A stretch of 64,000 bases of DNA from Glutamicibacter protophormiae (GTDB lineage Bacteria > Actinomycetota > Actinomycetes > Actinomycetales > Micrococcaceae), in contig NZ_BMPH01000015.1 of the NCBI RefSeq assembly GCF_014647495.1, forward strand, positions 1 to 64,000. Reading direction: 5' to 3'. The notes beneath the pieces are model-generated. The model had not been told where the DNA came from, did not search any database, and saw only the letters and a list, made by a program, of their open reading frames with translations. The position numbers were made by a program, and so were the translations under genes. This document shows, one piece after another, positions 16,937-25,615 of the stretch; the first letter of the stretch is position 1; each line of letters starts with the position of its first letter.

Positions 16937-19171
16937 CTAGTGACCGCCCCGGTGGATCCGGTGCTCCGGGGCAACCTGCTTCCAGGCCGCCGCCAGCTCC
17001 TTCTCGGCAGGGCTGGAAATCAGCCCCGACGGGGCGTACATCCTGGATTCGACCACCGGATCCTCGTTGTCCTCGCCTCCGCCGTTGATCTTGGCCTTCA
17101 CCGTGGCGACAATCGCCGAGGTGATGACCACGGCGGTCAGGATCAGGAAGATCACCGACAGCCAGCCCTGGACGCCGGTATTGCGGACCACCGCTTCCAT
17201 GGCTTCGACGGTCTTGGCCGAGCCCAGCGAGGTCTCCCCGGCGGCCAGCGCGTCCTTGTACGCGAAGTGGTTGGCGAAGTAGCCGACCTTCACGTCCGGG
17301 GAGAAGATCTTCTGCCAGCTGGCGACGAACGTGACCACCACGGCGAAGGCCAGCGGCAGCACCACCACCCACAGGTACTTGAACTGGTTGCGCTTGGCCA
17401 TGATGGCCATGACCACCGCCAGCGCGATGGCGGCCAGCAGCTGGTTGGAGATGCCGAACAGCGGGAAGAACGTGTTGATGCCGCCCAGCGGGTCGGTCAC
17501 GCCGAGGATCAGGATGTATCCCCAGCCGGCCACCATGATGGCGGTACACACCCAGACGCCCGGGCGCCACGAGTTGTCCTTGAACTTCGGGATGAAGTTG
17601 CCGATGGTGTCCTGCAGCATGAAGCGGGCCACGCGGGTACCGGCGTCAACGGCGGTCAGGATGAACAGCGCCTCGAACATGATCGCGAAGTGGTACCAGA
17701 AGCCCATCATCGCGGTGCCGCCGAACCATTGGTGCATGATGTGGGCGATGCCCACGGCCAGCGTCGGCGCACCGCCGGTGCGCGAGACCACGCTGTTCTC
17801 GCCGACGTTGTTCGCCAGCTCGGTCAGCGTGCCCGGCTCCAGGCTCACCCCGGCCAGGCCCAGCGAGTTCACGAAGGCCACCGCGGTTTCCACGGTGCCG
17901 CCGGTGGCCGCCGAGGAGGCGTTCATCGCGAAGTACACGCCGCGGTCGATGGAGATCGCCGCGACCAGCGCCATGATGGCCACCATTGATTCCATCAGCA
18001 TGCCGCCGTAGCCCAGGAAGCGGGTCTGCTTTTCCTTCTCGACCAGCTTCGGGGTGGTGCCCGAGGAGATCAGGGCGTGGAAGCCGGAGAGCGCGCCGCA
18101 GGCGATCGTCACGAACAGGAACGGGAACAGATGCCCGGCCACCACCGGTCCGTCGTTGCGCGAGGCGAACTCGGACACGGCCGGGACGCTGATCTGCGGC
18201 TGGACCACCAGGATCGCCACGGCCAGCAGCAGGATCACGCCGATCTTCATGAAGGTCGACAGGTAGTCGCGCGGGGCCAGCAGCAGCCAGACCGGCAGCA
18301 CCGCGGCGATGAAGCCGTAGATGATGATGGCCCAGGCGATGGTGGTGCGATCCAGATGGAAGAGCTCGGCGCCCCAGGGCGACTCGGCGATCCAGCGTCC
18401 GGAGATGATGGCGAACATCAGCAGTGCGAAGCCGATGATCGACACTTCCAAGACCTTGCCCGGTCGGATGAAGCGCAGGTAGACGCCCATGAACAGCGCA
18501 ATCGGGATGGTCAGGCCGACCGAGTAGACGCCCCACGCGGATTCGCCCAGGGCGTTGACCACCACGAGCGCCAGGATGGCGGTGATGATGATCATGATGG
18601 CCAGGGTGGCGATCAATGCGGCGGTGCCGCCGATCAGGCCGAGTTCCTCGCGGGCCATCTGGCCCAGCGAACGGCCTCCGCGGCGCATGGAGAAGAACAT
18701 GACCAGGTAGTCCTGGACCGCTCCGGCCAGCACCACGCCGACGATGATCCAGATGGTGCCCGGCAGGTAGCCCATCTGGGCCGCCAGGATCGGGCCGACC
18801 AGCGGTCCGGCGCCGGCGATGGCGGCGAAGTGGTGTCCGAAGAGCACGCGCCGGTCGGTGGGCACGTAGTCGCGCCCGTTGTTGATGCTTTCGGCCGGGG
18901 TCGCGCGGAAGTCGTTGGGCTTGGCGATCTTGCGCTCGATGAACTTCGAGTAGAAGCGGTAGGCGATCAGGTAGGTCGCCACCGCGGCGAAGACGAACCA
19001 GATGGCGTTAATGGTCTCGCCGCGGGAGAACGCCAGCATGGACCAGGCGATGCCGCCGATCAGGGCAATGGCAACCCATACCGCGATGCGCAGCGGGGTC
19101 CACTTTTTCTCTTCCTGTTCGGCGATCTCCGGGTCCACACCGGCCGGCGGCAGGGTGTTCTGGGTACTCAC
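16937..19171 (-). CDS. cstA: CstA family carbon-starvation/pyruvate transporter
   Basis: Large polytopic membrane protein of 744 residues with roughly 16-18 hydrophobic segments. Family blocks FGHHFAAIAGAGPLVGPILAAQMGYLPG and PLLFGISNQLLAAIAL-like (FPLFGISNQLLAAIALAVV) are present. CstA members import pyruvate and peptides under carbon limitation. The start is GTG 19171 because GAGGAGG lies 9 nt upstream; the TTG three codons earlier would directly abut that binding site. It heads a two-gene operon with ybdD. It is likely induced when preferred carbon sources run out (family knowledge). Confidence 0.95.
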   Translation of the reverse strand: MSTQNTLPPAGVDPEIAEQEEKKWTPLRIAVWVAIALIGGIAWSMLAFSRGETINAIWFVFAAVATYLIAYRFYSKFIERKIAKPNDFRATPAESINNGRDYVPTDRRVLFGHHFAAIAGAGPLVGPILAAQMGYLPGTIWIIVGVVLAGAVQDYLVMFFSMRRGGRSLGQMAREELGLIGGTAALIATLAIMIIITAILALVVVNALGESAWGVYSVGLTIPIALFMGVYLRFIRPGKVLEVSIIGFALLMFAIISGRWIAESPWGAELFHLDRTTIAWAIIIYGFIAAVLPVWLLLAPRDYLSTFMKIGVILLLAVAILVVQPQISVPAVSEFASRNDGPVVAGHLFPFLFVTIACGALSGFHALISSGTTPKLVEKEKQTRFLGYGGMLMESMVAIMALVAAISIDRGVYFAMNASSAATGGTVETAVAFVNSLGLAGVSLEPGTLTELANNVGENSVVSRTGGAPTLAVGIAHIMHQWFGGTAMMGFWYHFAIMFEALFILTAVDAGTRVARFMLQDTIGNFIPKFKDNSWRPGVWVCTAIMVAGWGYILILGVTDPLGGINTFFPLFGISNQLLAAIALAVVMAIMAKRNQFKYLWVVVLPLAFAVVVTFVASWQKIFSPDVKVGYFANHFAYKDALAAGETSLGSAKTVEAMEAVVRNTGVQGWLSVIFLILTAVVITSAIVATVKAKINGGGEDNEDPVVESRMYAPSGLISSPAEKELAAAWKQVAPEHRIHRGGH

Positions 19172-19283
19172 TCGGAGCAACCTCCTCGTATGGGGACAAG
19201 TGATGCACGTGACCCGCGACCATGCCCCAGGTCACGATATTGGGGATACGCCTGTCACTCTACGCCCATCCGATGGGGATAAA

Positions 19284-20261
19284 TCAAACTTTTATGACAA
19301 TTTTTCCGGTATGCGCTCCGGAGTCGAAATACTCATGGGCCCTAGCCAGTTCGGAGAAATCGTAGGTTTTGGAGACGTTCAGCTCGAGCTTGCCTGCCGA
19401 CAGCAGTGGCAGCACGCGCCGTACGGTTTCCCGGATGATTTCGGATTTCTCAGGTAGCGGCCGCGCCCGCAGCGTGGTGCCGATGATCCTGGCGCGCTTG
19501 GCCAGCAGCAGTCCCAGATTCAGCTCCGCCTTGGCACCCTGCTGGAGGCCGATCACCACCAGCCGGCCCCCGACGGCGAGCGCCTTGAGGTTCAGCTGCA
19601 GGTATTTGGCGCCCACGACGTCCAGGATCAGGTCCACCCCGCGGCCGGAGGTCAGCTCCTTGACGCGTTCCAGGATGTCCTCGTCCTTGTAGTTGATTCC
19701 CGCGTCCGCGCCCAGCCGCGCGCAGTATTCCAGCTTCTCGGCCGAGGAGGCGGTGACGTAGACGGTGGCACCGGCGGCTTTGGCCAGCTGGATCGCCATG
19801 GAGCCGATGCCTCCGGCACCGCCGTGGACCAGCAGGCTCTGCCCCTGGCGCAGCCCGCCTTCCAGGAACAGGTTGGAGACTACGGTGGCGGCCACTTCGG
19901 GAAGCGCTGCCGCGTCGGTGAAGGAAAGGTCTTCCGGCATGCGGATCAGCAGCTCTTGGGCGACGTTGACGTACTGGGCGTAGCCGCCGCCGGCCAGCAG
20001 CGCGGCGACCCTGTCCCCGAGGTTCCATCCGGTGACCCCCTCGCCCAGTGCGGCAATGGTTCCGGAAACCTCCAGACCGGGAATGTCGCTGGCACCGGGC
20101 GGCGGCGGGTAGACTCCCCGGCGTTGCTGGACATCGGCCCGGTTGAGCCCGAACGCCGCGGTCTTGATCAGCACCTCTCCGGGGCCCGCGGCAGGCGCTT
20201 CGCGCTGCTGGACTTCGATCACTTCCGGGCCTCCGGCTTCGCGGTAAATATAGGCCTTCAT
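19284..20261 (-). CDS. NAD(P)H:quinone oxidoreductase, zeta-crystallin/PIG3 type
   Basis: Medium-chain dehydrogenase/reductase of 325 residues without the structural or catalytic zinc cysteines, hence the quinone oxidoreductase branch. N-terminal GroES-like domain (RADVQQRRGVYPPPPGASDIPGLEVSG is a PIG3 hallmark) is followed by a Rossmann domain with HGGAGGIGSMAIQLAKAAGA. ATG at 20261 is chosen since AGGA precedes it at 4-5 nt and the family starts MKA-; the frame extends seven codons upstream. It is divergent from tRNA-Ser(TGA). Confidence 0.9.
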   Translation of the reverse strand: MKAYIYREAGGPEVIEVQQREAPAAGPGEVLIKTAAFGLNRADVQQRRGVYPPPPGASDIPGLEVSGTIAALGEGVTGWNLGDRVAALLAGGGYAQYVNVAQELLIRMPEDLSFTDAAALPEVAATVVSNLFLEGGLRQGQSLLVHGGAGGIGSMAIQLAKAAGATVYVTASSAEKLEYCARLGADAGINYKDEDILERVKELTSGRGVDLILDVVGAKYLQLNLKALAVGGRLVVIGLQQGAKAELNLGLLLAKRARIIGTTLRARPLPEKSEIIRETVRRVLPLLSAGKLELNVSKTYDFSELARAHEYFDSGAHTGKIVIKV

Positions 20262-20307
20262 AACGTCCTTCATCGTTGCCAATTCCTGTCCCTAGCTATT
20301 CATGCCG

Positions 20308-20313
20308 TATAAT
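20308..20313 (+). promoter_or_regulatory. -10 element of tRNA-Ser(TGA)
   Basis: Consensus TATAAT ten nt before the tRNA; the matching -35 is weak. Confidence 0.65.
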
Positions 20314-20323
20314 TTTTCGGGTT

Positions 20324-20411
20324 GGATGGTTGTCCGAGCGGCCGAAGGAGCTGGTCTTGAAAACCAGTAGGCGGCAACCCCGTCTCATGGGTTCAAATCC
20401 CATACCATCCG
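20324..20411 (+). tRNA. tRNA-Ser (TGA)
   Basis: Class II tRNA with long variable arm. Acceptor arms GGATGGT and ACCATCC, anticodon stem CTGGT/ACCAG with loop CTTGAAA (anticodon TGA), T arm TGGGTTCAAATCCCA, discriminator G; CCA is not encoded. Confidence 0.95.
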
Positions 20412-20420
20412 CGTGAGTAG

Positions 20421-20461
20421 AAACCTCCGGTTCTCGGTTTCCCGAGTTCCGGAGGTTTTTT
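20421..20461 (+). terminator. Terminator of tRNA-Ser(TGA)
   Basis: Hairpin with arms AACCTCCGG/CCGGAGGTT, an inner CTCGG/CCGAG stem, and a run of six T. Confidence 0.85.
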
Positions 20462-20485
20462 CATGCCCGCCGGTTCCCCCAACCG

Positions 20486-22525
20486 CTACGGCTGCATCTC
20501 GTGTGCGGGTGCCCCATGCTCCAGTTGCAGCTCATTGTAGGGAAGCCCCACGAGCCGTGCGACCTCGTTGACCACATACTGCGCGTCCTGCAGGGTTCTG
20601 GCTGCAGGACTCTCGGTCTTCCCGGCCTGGGCGGCAATGGCCGTGCCCCATTGCACCGACGACAGTTGCAGGCCCAACACGAAGATCCCCCGGTGCGCCA
20701 TCCCCTCGCTGTTGACCAGCCGGTAGGGCTGTCCCACCACGTCGAAGCCGCTGCCCGGCAGCACCTCGCCCTCGGCGTTGTTCCAGGTGTGCACCCGGGC
20801 CACATGCTCGGCCAACAGCTGGGTGATCAGCGGGGTGTCGTTCTGCAGGACCCGGTTTGCCGGCATCATCGCCTCGCACAGCGTCCGCGCCGTGTGCACC
20901 TCGGAGTCCACCCACGGCGACGAGGCGGTGAACTGGCCATTGACCTCGTCGAAACCGAACTCGGGTTCCGGCCCGACGAAGGTCACCAGTCCGGCGCGCG
21001 AGAGCGCCAGCAGCTGCTCGATGCGCTGCAGCGGCGGGCCGGAGGACAGGCCTTCGACCAGCGGCTCGAAGTGAGCCTGCACCTCCTCGATGCGGGACTG
21101 CTCGTCAAGGATTCCCATGGCCACCAGGTCCTTGATCACCATGCGGCCCAGGTTCATGGTCATGATGGCGCGGGAGAGCGGATCTTCCAGCCCGCCGGCG
21201 CTGCGCCGGGCGTTGTCCTGCATGTAGTCGCGCACCGCTTGCTGGAATTGCTCGCTGGATTCGAAGCCCACCTCGTCGAAGGGCCGGGCCAGTGCTGGCA
21301 CATCCAGCCATTCGATCTCCGGGAAGCCTGCAATGAATTCGCGCAGCTTGCCCAGCCAGACCTGGCTGCCCTCGTGGTGCTCTGCGTCCAGGATCGCTTC
21401 GAGCGAGCGGATGAAGTCGACGGCCGGGACATCCCAGCGGCCGTCGCAGTTCACGGCGCACTGCCGGTAATAGGCCAGCAGGATGTCGCGGTGCAGGCTC
21501 GGCCAGATGTGGCGGGAGAAGACCAGCGCCGCCTCCGGGTTTCCGGCGCGCGACTCGGCCAGCTTGCCGATCAGCTCCCCCGCGTCGAAGTAGTGCAGGC
21601 TGATCTCTTCCGGGATGAATTGGTCCACCACAGGCTTGCCCCAGTACGGCGTCCCGCGGCGCGAAGCGACAACCAGCTGGGGTTCGCGCCCGGAGGCCAC
21701 GTACTCGAACCGGAGGCCCGGCTCGTCGCTGACCTCACGGAAGATGCCTCCGCGGCCGGCGGTCAGCTCCGCCATGCCGTCGAAGAAGTTCAGCCCCAGC
21801 CCCCTGACCAATGCGGGCTGGCCGGCGGCGAACTGCGAGTAGTCCAGGTCTGCGGGGACGTTCGGCGGCAGGTAGGTGGCGCCGGACTGGGCCGCCGAGC
21901 GCTGCAGCTGCTTCTGCCACGGGTTCAGTTCCGCGCTCTGGTGCCCCAGCGCCAGCACCACGCCGTCGGCTTCCAAGCTTTCCGCCGCTCCCTGTCCCAA
22001 CGGGCCGCGACGGAATTCCACGCGGTAGCCGTTCGCTTCGGGGCGCACGGCAACGACCTCGGCCTGAACATGGGAAATCTCGAAACCCGGGTGGGCGGCA
22101 AGCACCGCTGCGCTGCTGTCGTACACGTGCTCCAGGTATTCACCGTAGAGCGCCCGGGCGGGATAGGTGCCATCCTGGATTTCGTGCAGCTGCGCAGCAT
22201 GGGCTTCGCTCATCCGTTTTCCGTCTCCCTGGGCGGCGACGAACTGGCGGAAGCTCAGCCCGGGCTCGCTACCACGCCGTTCCGGGGCGACCGTGGGGAA
22301 AGAAGCCGGGGTGTTCATCAGGAAGTGATCCGACTGCTTGGGGTCCCAGACGTGGCCCGAGCCCGGGCGGCAGGAATCGAAGACTGTCACCCGCACCCGC
22401 ACCGCCGCGTCGGGAAGCCGCAGGGCCAGCGCCGCCAGGCGCTCGACAACACTGGTGCCGCGCGGCCCGGCTCCGACGATGGCCAGGCTGAACTCGGGTC
22501 GGGGGTTCTGCGTCAAGGTGCTCAC
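20486..22525 (-). CDS. FAD/NAD(P)-binding domain protein
   Basis: Large flavoprotein-like protein of 679 residues. The N-terminus begins with the dinucleotide-binding fingerprint LAIVGAGPRGTSVVERL, then SGHVWDPKQSDHFLMNTPASFPTVAP, typical of the FAD-NAD(P)-binding family PF13454 found in actinobacteria. A second region with the LALGH motif closes the Rossmann part; the C-terminal half is specific to this family and contains RIEQLLALSRAGLVTFVGPEPEF. The enzymatic reaction is unknown; resemblance to HpnW/ornithine monooxygenase-like flavoproteins is only general. GTG at 22525 has AGGAG closely upstream. Monocistronic, convergent with tRNA-Ser. Confidence 0.82.
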   Translation of the reverse strand: MSTLTQNPRPEFSLAIVGAGPRGTSVVERLAALALRLPDAAVRVRVTVFDSCRPGSGHVWDPKQSDHFLMNTPASFPTVAPERRGSEPGLSFRQFVAAQGDGKRMSEAHAAQLHEIQDGTYPARALYGEYLEHVYDSSAAVLAAHPGFEISHVQAEVVAVRPEANGYRVEFRRGPLGQGAAESLEADGVVLALGHQSAELNPWQKQLQRSAAQSGATYLPPNVPADLDYSQFAAGQPALVRGLGLNFFDGMAELTAGRGGIFREVSDEPGLRFEYVASGREPQLVVASRRGTPYWGKPVVDQFIPEEISLHYFDAGELIGKLAESRAGNPEAALVFSRHIWPSLHRDILLAYYRQCAVNCDGRWDVPAVDFIRSLEAILDAEHHEGSQVWLGKLREFIAGFPEIEWLDVPALARPFDEVGFESSEQFQQAVRDYMQDNARRSAGGLEDPLSRAIMTMNLGRMVIKDLVAMGILDEQSRIEEVQAHFEPLVEGLSSGPPLQRIEQLLALSRAGLVTFVGPEPEFGFDEVNGQFTASSPWVDSEVHTARTLCEAMMPANRVLQNDTPLITQLLAEHVARVHTWNNAEGEVLPGSGFDVVGQPYRLVNSEGMAHRGIFVLGLQLSSVQWGTAIAAQAGKTESPAARTLQDAQYVVNEVARLVGLPYNELQLEHGAPAHEMQP

Positions 22526-22569
22526 ACTCCTAGGGTATTACCCTCCGGCGGCCGCCCCGCACCGCGCCT

Positions 22570-22575
22570 TAGACT
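22570..22575 (+). promoter_or_regulatory. -10 element of the S9 peptidase gene, leaderless type
   Basis: TAGACT, 6 nt before the ATG at 22582; no Shine-Dalgarno sequence is present. Confidence 0.5.
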
Positions 22576-22581
22576 GTGAGC

Positions 22582-24672
22582 ATGACTGACCGCGCCGCCA
22601 CCGCCGCCCATCTGCCCGACACCTACTCATGGCTGGAGGGAATCCACGACGAAGCCGCCCTGGACTGGGTCCGCCGGCAAACCGAGCGAACCGACGCCGA
22701 ATTGTGCGATGCCGAGTTCGACGGCACCGTCCACGGCATCAAGACCGTGCTGGATTCCCAGGACCGCATCCCGATGGTCACCAAGCGCGGGAACCACTAC
22801 TACAACTTCTGGCGCGACGCTGAACACCGCCTGGGCCTGTGGCGCCGCACCACCTGGGATTCCTACCTCAGCGAGTCGCCACGGTGGGAGACCCTGCTGG
22901 ACCTCGACGCCTACGCCGAGCAGGAAGGCAGGCAGTGGCACTTCGCCGGCTCGCAGCTGCTGCGCCCCGCGCAGGGCGAGCCGCATCGCCGCGCCCTGAT
23001 CCGGCTCAGCCCCGACGGCGGCGACCAGGTGCGGGTACGCGAGTTCGATCTGGAAACCCTCAGCTTCCCTGAGGACGGATTCGACCTGCCGGTGGCCAAG
23101 ACCAACGTTTCGTGGATCGATGCGGACACCCTGCTGGTCGGCTCCGCCACCACCGAGGCGAACACGACACGCTCCACCTACGCCAGCACCCTGCGCCGGC
23201 TTGCCCGCGGGGCGGATCTGGAAGCCGCCGAGGTCGTCTACGAGGTGGATCTGGGGCACGTGGCCGCCTTCGGCTACTTCGACTCCACCCCGGGATTCGA
23301 GCGGATCATCACCACCGATGCCATCGACTTCTACAATTCGCGCACTGGGGTGCTGCACGGTGCGGAGCATCGGACCATCGATGTGCCCACCGATGTGGAG
23401 GTCAGCCTGCATCGCGAGTGGCTGCTTCTGGCCCCGCAGACCGACTGGACTCACCAGGACCAGATGATTCCCGCCGGTTCGCTGGCGCTGGCCAAGCTGG
23501 ATGCCTTCCTGGAGGACGGTGCGCTGGAGCGGCTGCTGTTCACCCCGGATCCCGCAACCTCGCTGCAGTCGCTGAGCTTCACCGCGAACTTCCTGCTGCT
23601 GACGGTCTTGAAGGACGTGGCCGCAGAGGTCCGCGTCATCGATCTGATCAAGAATTTTGATCAGTCGACCCTCCCGCTGGAAGACCCGATGCTCAGCGTC
23701 TCGGTGGCAGCAGTGGACGACGAGGATGCCGAGCACCCGGACGATTACTGGATGACCGTTACCGGCTTCACCACCCCGACCACGCTGCTGCGCGGCACCG
23801 TGACAGGCGGCCAGGGCGTCGTCAAGACCTCGCCCGAACGTTTCGACGCATCGGGCTTCGAAGTCACCCAGCATTTCACCCGGTCCGCCGACGGCACCAA
23901 GGTGCCGTATTTCCAGGTATCTGCCCGGGAGATGCCGCTGGACGGGAAGAACCCGGTGCTCATGGACGGATACGGCGGATTCCAGCACAGCATGACTCCC
24001 GGCTATGCACCGGCCATGGGCGCCGGCTGGCTCAGCCGCAGCACCGCGGCCGGCCGCCGACCGGTCTACGTCATGGCCAACATCCGCGGCGGCGGAGAAT
24101 ACGGCCCGGACTGGCACCGCGCTGCGCTGCGCGAAAATCGCCACCGCGCTTACGAGGACTTCGCGGCCATCGCCGAGGACCTGGTGGCCCGCGGAGTGAC
24201 CCAGCGGGCGCATCTGGCGGCTACCGGACGCTCGAACGGCGGGCTGCTCATGGGCAACATGATCACCGGATACCCGCAGCTGTTCGGCGCGATCTCCTGC
24301 GGGGTCCCGTTGCTGGACATGCAGCGCTACACCCAGCTGGCTGCCGGCCATTCCTGGATTGCCGAATACGGCGATCCCGAGGTCGCGGAGGATTGGAAGT
24401 TCCTGCGCACCTTCTCCCCGGTGCACCGGCTCTCCGACCAGCCGCACCCTAATGACGACTACCCGGCGTCGCTGATCTGGACGACGACCTCGGATGACCG
24501 CGTGGGGCCGTCGCAGGCCAGGGTCATGGCGGCCAAGATGATGGATCTGGGTATCGAGAATGTGCGTTACCACGAACCATCCGGTGGCGGCCATGCCGGG
24601 TCGACGGACAACGAGTCCACGGCAAAAATGCTGGCGACCAGCTACGAATTCCTGTGGCGCCAAGTCAGGTAG
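22582..24672 (+). CDS. Prolyl oligopeptidase family serine peptidase (S9)
   Basis: Cytoplasmic peptidase of 696 residues, no signal peptide. The N-terminal beta-propeller (about 20-420) starts with the S9 block DTYSWLEG and is followed by the catalytic alpha/beta-hydrolase domain with ANIRGGGEYG, nucleophile elbow GRSNGG, acid in TTSDDRVGPSQARV and histidine in GGHAGSTDN. Closest to prolyl oligopeptidase rather than oligopeptidase B by these blocks. ATG at 22582 fits the -10 hexamer TAGACT for a leaderless message; GTG two codons upstream is the alternative. Confidence 0.92.
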   Translation: MTDRAATAAHLPDTYSWLEGIHDEAALDWVRRQTERTDAELCDAEFDGTVHGIKTVLDSQDRIPMVTKRGNHYYNFWRDAEHRLGLWRRTTWDSYLSESPRWETLLDLDAYAEQEGRQWHFAGSQLLRPAQGEPHRRALIRLSPDGGDQVRVREFDLETLSFPEDGFDLPVAKTNVSWIDADTLLVGSATTEANTTRSTYASTLRRLARGADLEAAEVVYEVDLGHVAAFGYFDSTPGFERIITTDAIDFYNSRTGVLHGAEHRTIDVPTDVEVSLHREWLLLAPQTDWTHQDQMIPAGSLALAKLDAFLEDGALERLLFTPDPATSLQSLSFTANFLLLTVLKDVAAEVRVIDLIKNFDQSTLPLEDPMLSVSVAAVDDEDAEHPDDYWMTVTGFTTPTTLLRGTVTGGQGVVKTSPERFDASGFEVTQHFTRSADGTKVPYFQVSAREMPLDGKNPVLMDGYGGFQHSMTPGYAPAMGAGWLSRSTAAGRRPVYVMANIRGGGEYGPDWHRAALRENRHRAYEDFAAIAEDLVARGVTQRAHLAATGRSNGGLLMGNMITGYPQLFGAISCGVPLLDMQRYTQLAAGHSWIAEYGDPEVAEDWKFLRTFSPVHRLSDQPHPNDDYPASLIWTTTSDDRVGPSQARVMAAKMMDLGIENVRYHEPSGGGHAGSTDNESTAKMLATSYEFLWRQVR

Positions 24673-24682
24673 GAGCCTCGTT

Positions 24683-24712
24683 TTGGAACACGCGCCCATC
24701 TTCGGGTAGGCT
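24683..24712 (+). promoter_or_regulatory. Promoter of tRNA-Ser(GCT)
   Basis: TTGGAA and TAGGCT separated by 18 nt, ending 23 nt before the tRNA. Confidence 0.6.
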
Positions 24713-24735
24713 TAATTCTGCTGGAAACAGCGGAT

Positions 24736-24824
24736 GGACACGTGCCAGAGCGGCCGAATGGACTTCACTGCTAATGAAGGGTCGGGGTTAAACTCGACCG
24801 GGGGTTCAAATCCCCCCGTGTCCG
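24736..24824 (+). tRNA. tRNA-Ser (GCT)
   Basis: Class II tRNA; acceptor arms GGACACG and CGTGTCC, anticodon stem CTTCA/TGAAG with loop CTGCTAA (anticodon GCT), long variable arm, T arm with GGTTCAAATCC, discriminator G; CCA not encoded. Confidence 0.95.
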
Positions 24825-24827
24825 CCG

Positions 24828-24855
24828 AAAACCCCCTAGGTGACTAGGGGGTTTT
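24828..24855 (+). terminator. Terminator of tRNA-Ser(GCT)
   Basis: AAAACCCCCTAG, 4-nt loop, CTAGGGGGTTTT: perfect 12-bp stem with T run. Confidence 0.9.
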
Positions 24856-24948
24856 ACTTTTAACTAGCTTCTGCCCGAAGGCCCTGGCCCGGCTTCGGAG
24901 GCGCGGCGCCTCGGCGCATCCAGGGCATTCTCCGACTTAAATGGTTAA

Positions 24949-24980
24949 GCCCCGCGAAATCCTTGAGAATCCCGCGGGGC
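24949..24980. repeat. Inverted repeat, possible RNA hairpin
   Basis: Arms GCCCCGCG and CGCGGGGC around a 16-nt loop; purpose unknown. Confidence 0.4.
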
Positions 24981-25120
24981 CTACACGGTGAACACCCGGT
25001 CCCCCAACCAAGTGCTCCAGCAACCAGAAGCATCCCCATAATGTCCAGTCAACCGCTTAACGCACTTCTGAGATTACCGTTCATTTCGCGCCGAGGCAAG
25101 GAATATCGACCAAATCGCTA

Positions 25121-25154
25121 AAACTAGGTAGTTCCCAAAGGCAAACTAGGTAGT
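25121..25154. repeat. 12-nt direct repeat with 22-nt period
   Basis: AAACTAGGTAGT occurs at 25121-25132 and again at 25143-25154. Each copy contains the half-symmetric ACTAGGTAGT, and the 22-nt period equals about two helical turns, as for tandem protein-binding sites. Confidence 0.5.
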
Positions 25155-25293
25155 GCCGGGTCTCGTGCGCTGGGTAGGTGCATTTAAAGCTTATTTGCTT
25201 GAAGAAATCAGCTGGTCGGAACGCTTCAGGGGATTTGCCACACGGCGGTTTCACAACCTCGCCGGCCTGCGGCGCACCACCGCCAACTACGCG

Positions 25294-25321
25294 AAAACCC
25301 CGGGCTGAAACCCGGGGTTTT
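25294..25321. terminator. Terminator of the 52-residue gene
   Basis: AAAACCCCGGG, 6-nt loop, CCCGGGGTTTT; symmetric, so it can act on both strands. It lies 14 nt past the stop of the small minus-strand gene. Confidence 0.85.
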
Positions 25322-25334
25322 GACGAAGCACCAG

Positions 25335-25493
25335 CTATTTGAGATTGCGTTCAACGTCGTGGGCGGTCTCCTTGACCTGGTCCTCGGCCTGCTTGAGCTT
25401 CTTGGCGGCTTCTGCATTGAGCAATTCATTGCGCAGTGCGTCGTCGCCGTTCGGCTCGCCCGGCTGGGAACCGTTCTCCTTCTCGTCTGACAT
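25335..25493 (-). CDS. Small charged protein of 52 residues, unknown function
   Basis: A short gene below usual annotation cut-offs. The predicted protein is highly charged and helical: MSDEKENGSQPG, then an acidic-to-basic helix with AEAAKKLKQAEDQVKETAHD, ending DVERNLK. Support for coding: a strong ribosome binding site (GGGGGAG, 5 nt before the ATG), consistent high GC3, and a textbook terminator 14 nt after the stop. No family recognised; the helix recalls small CsbD-like or DUF-type stress proteins only loosely. Confidence 0.7.
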   Translation of the reverse strand: MSDEKENGSQPGEPNGDDALRNELLNAEAAKKLKQAEDQVKETAHDVERNLK

Positions 25494-25615
25494 GGTCGCT
25501 CCCCCTTCCACAACTCGTTGCAGAGAAATGTGGAATACAGACTAATGAGTCATGTCCGCCGGCACAATGGCGCGCCCCGGACGTTCATGGATCTCCCAGC
25601 AGTGCGAGGCTGGCG

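Larger units (their letters stand above)
24856..25293. other. 438-nt intergenic region with hairpin and direct repeats
   Basis: No recognised gene. It holds a GCCCCGCG/CGCGGGGC hairpin at 24949-24980 and two copies of AAACTAGGTAGT at 25121-25132 and 25143-25154. A plus-strand open frame of 47 codons (GTG 25165 to TGA 25308) runs into the next terminator; its coding status is doubtful. Confidence 0.5.
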
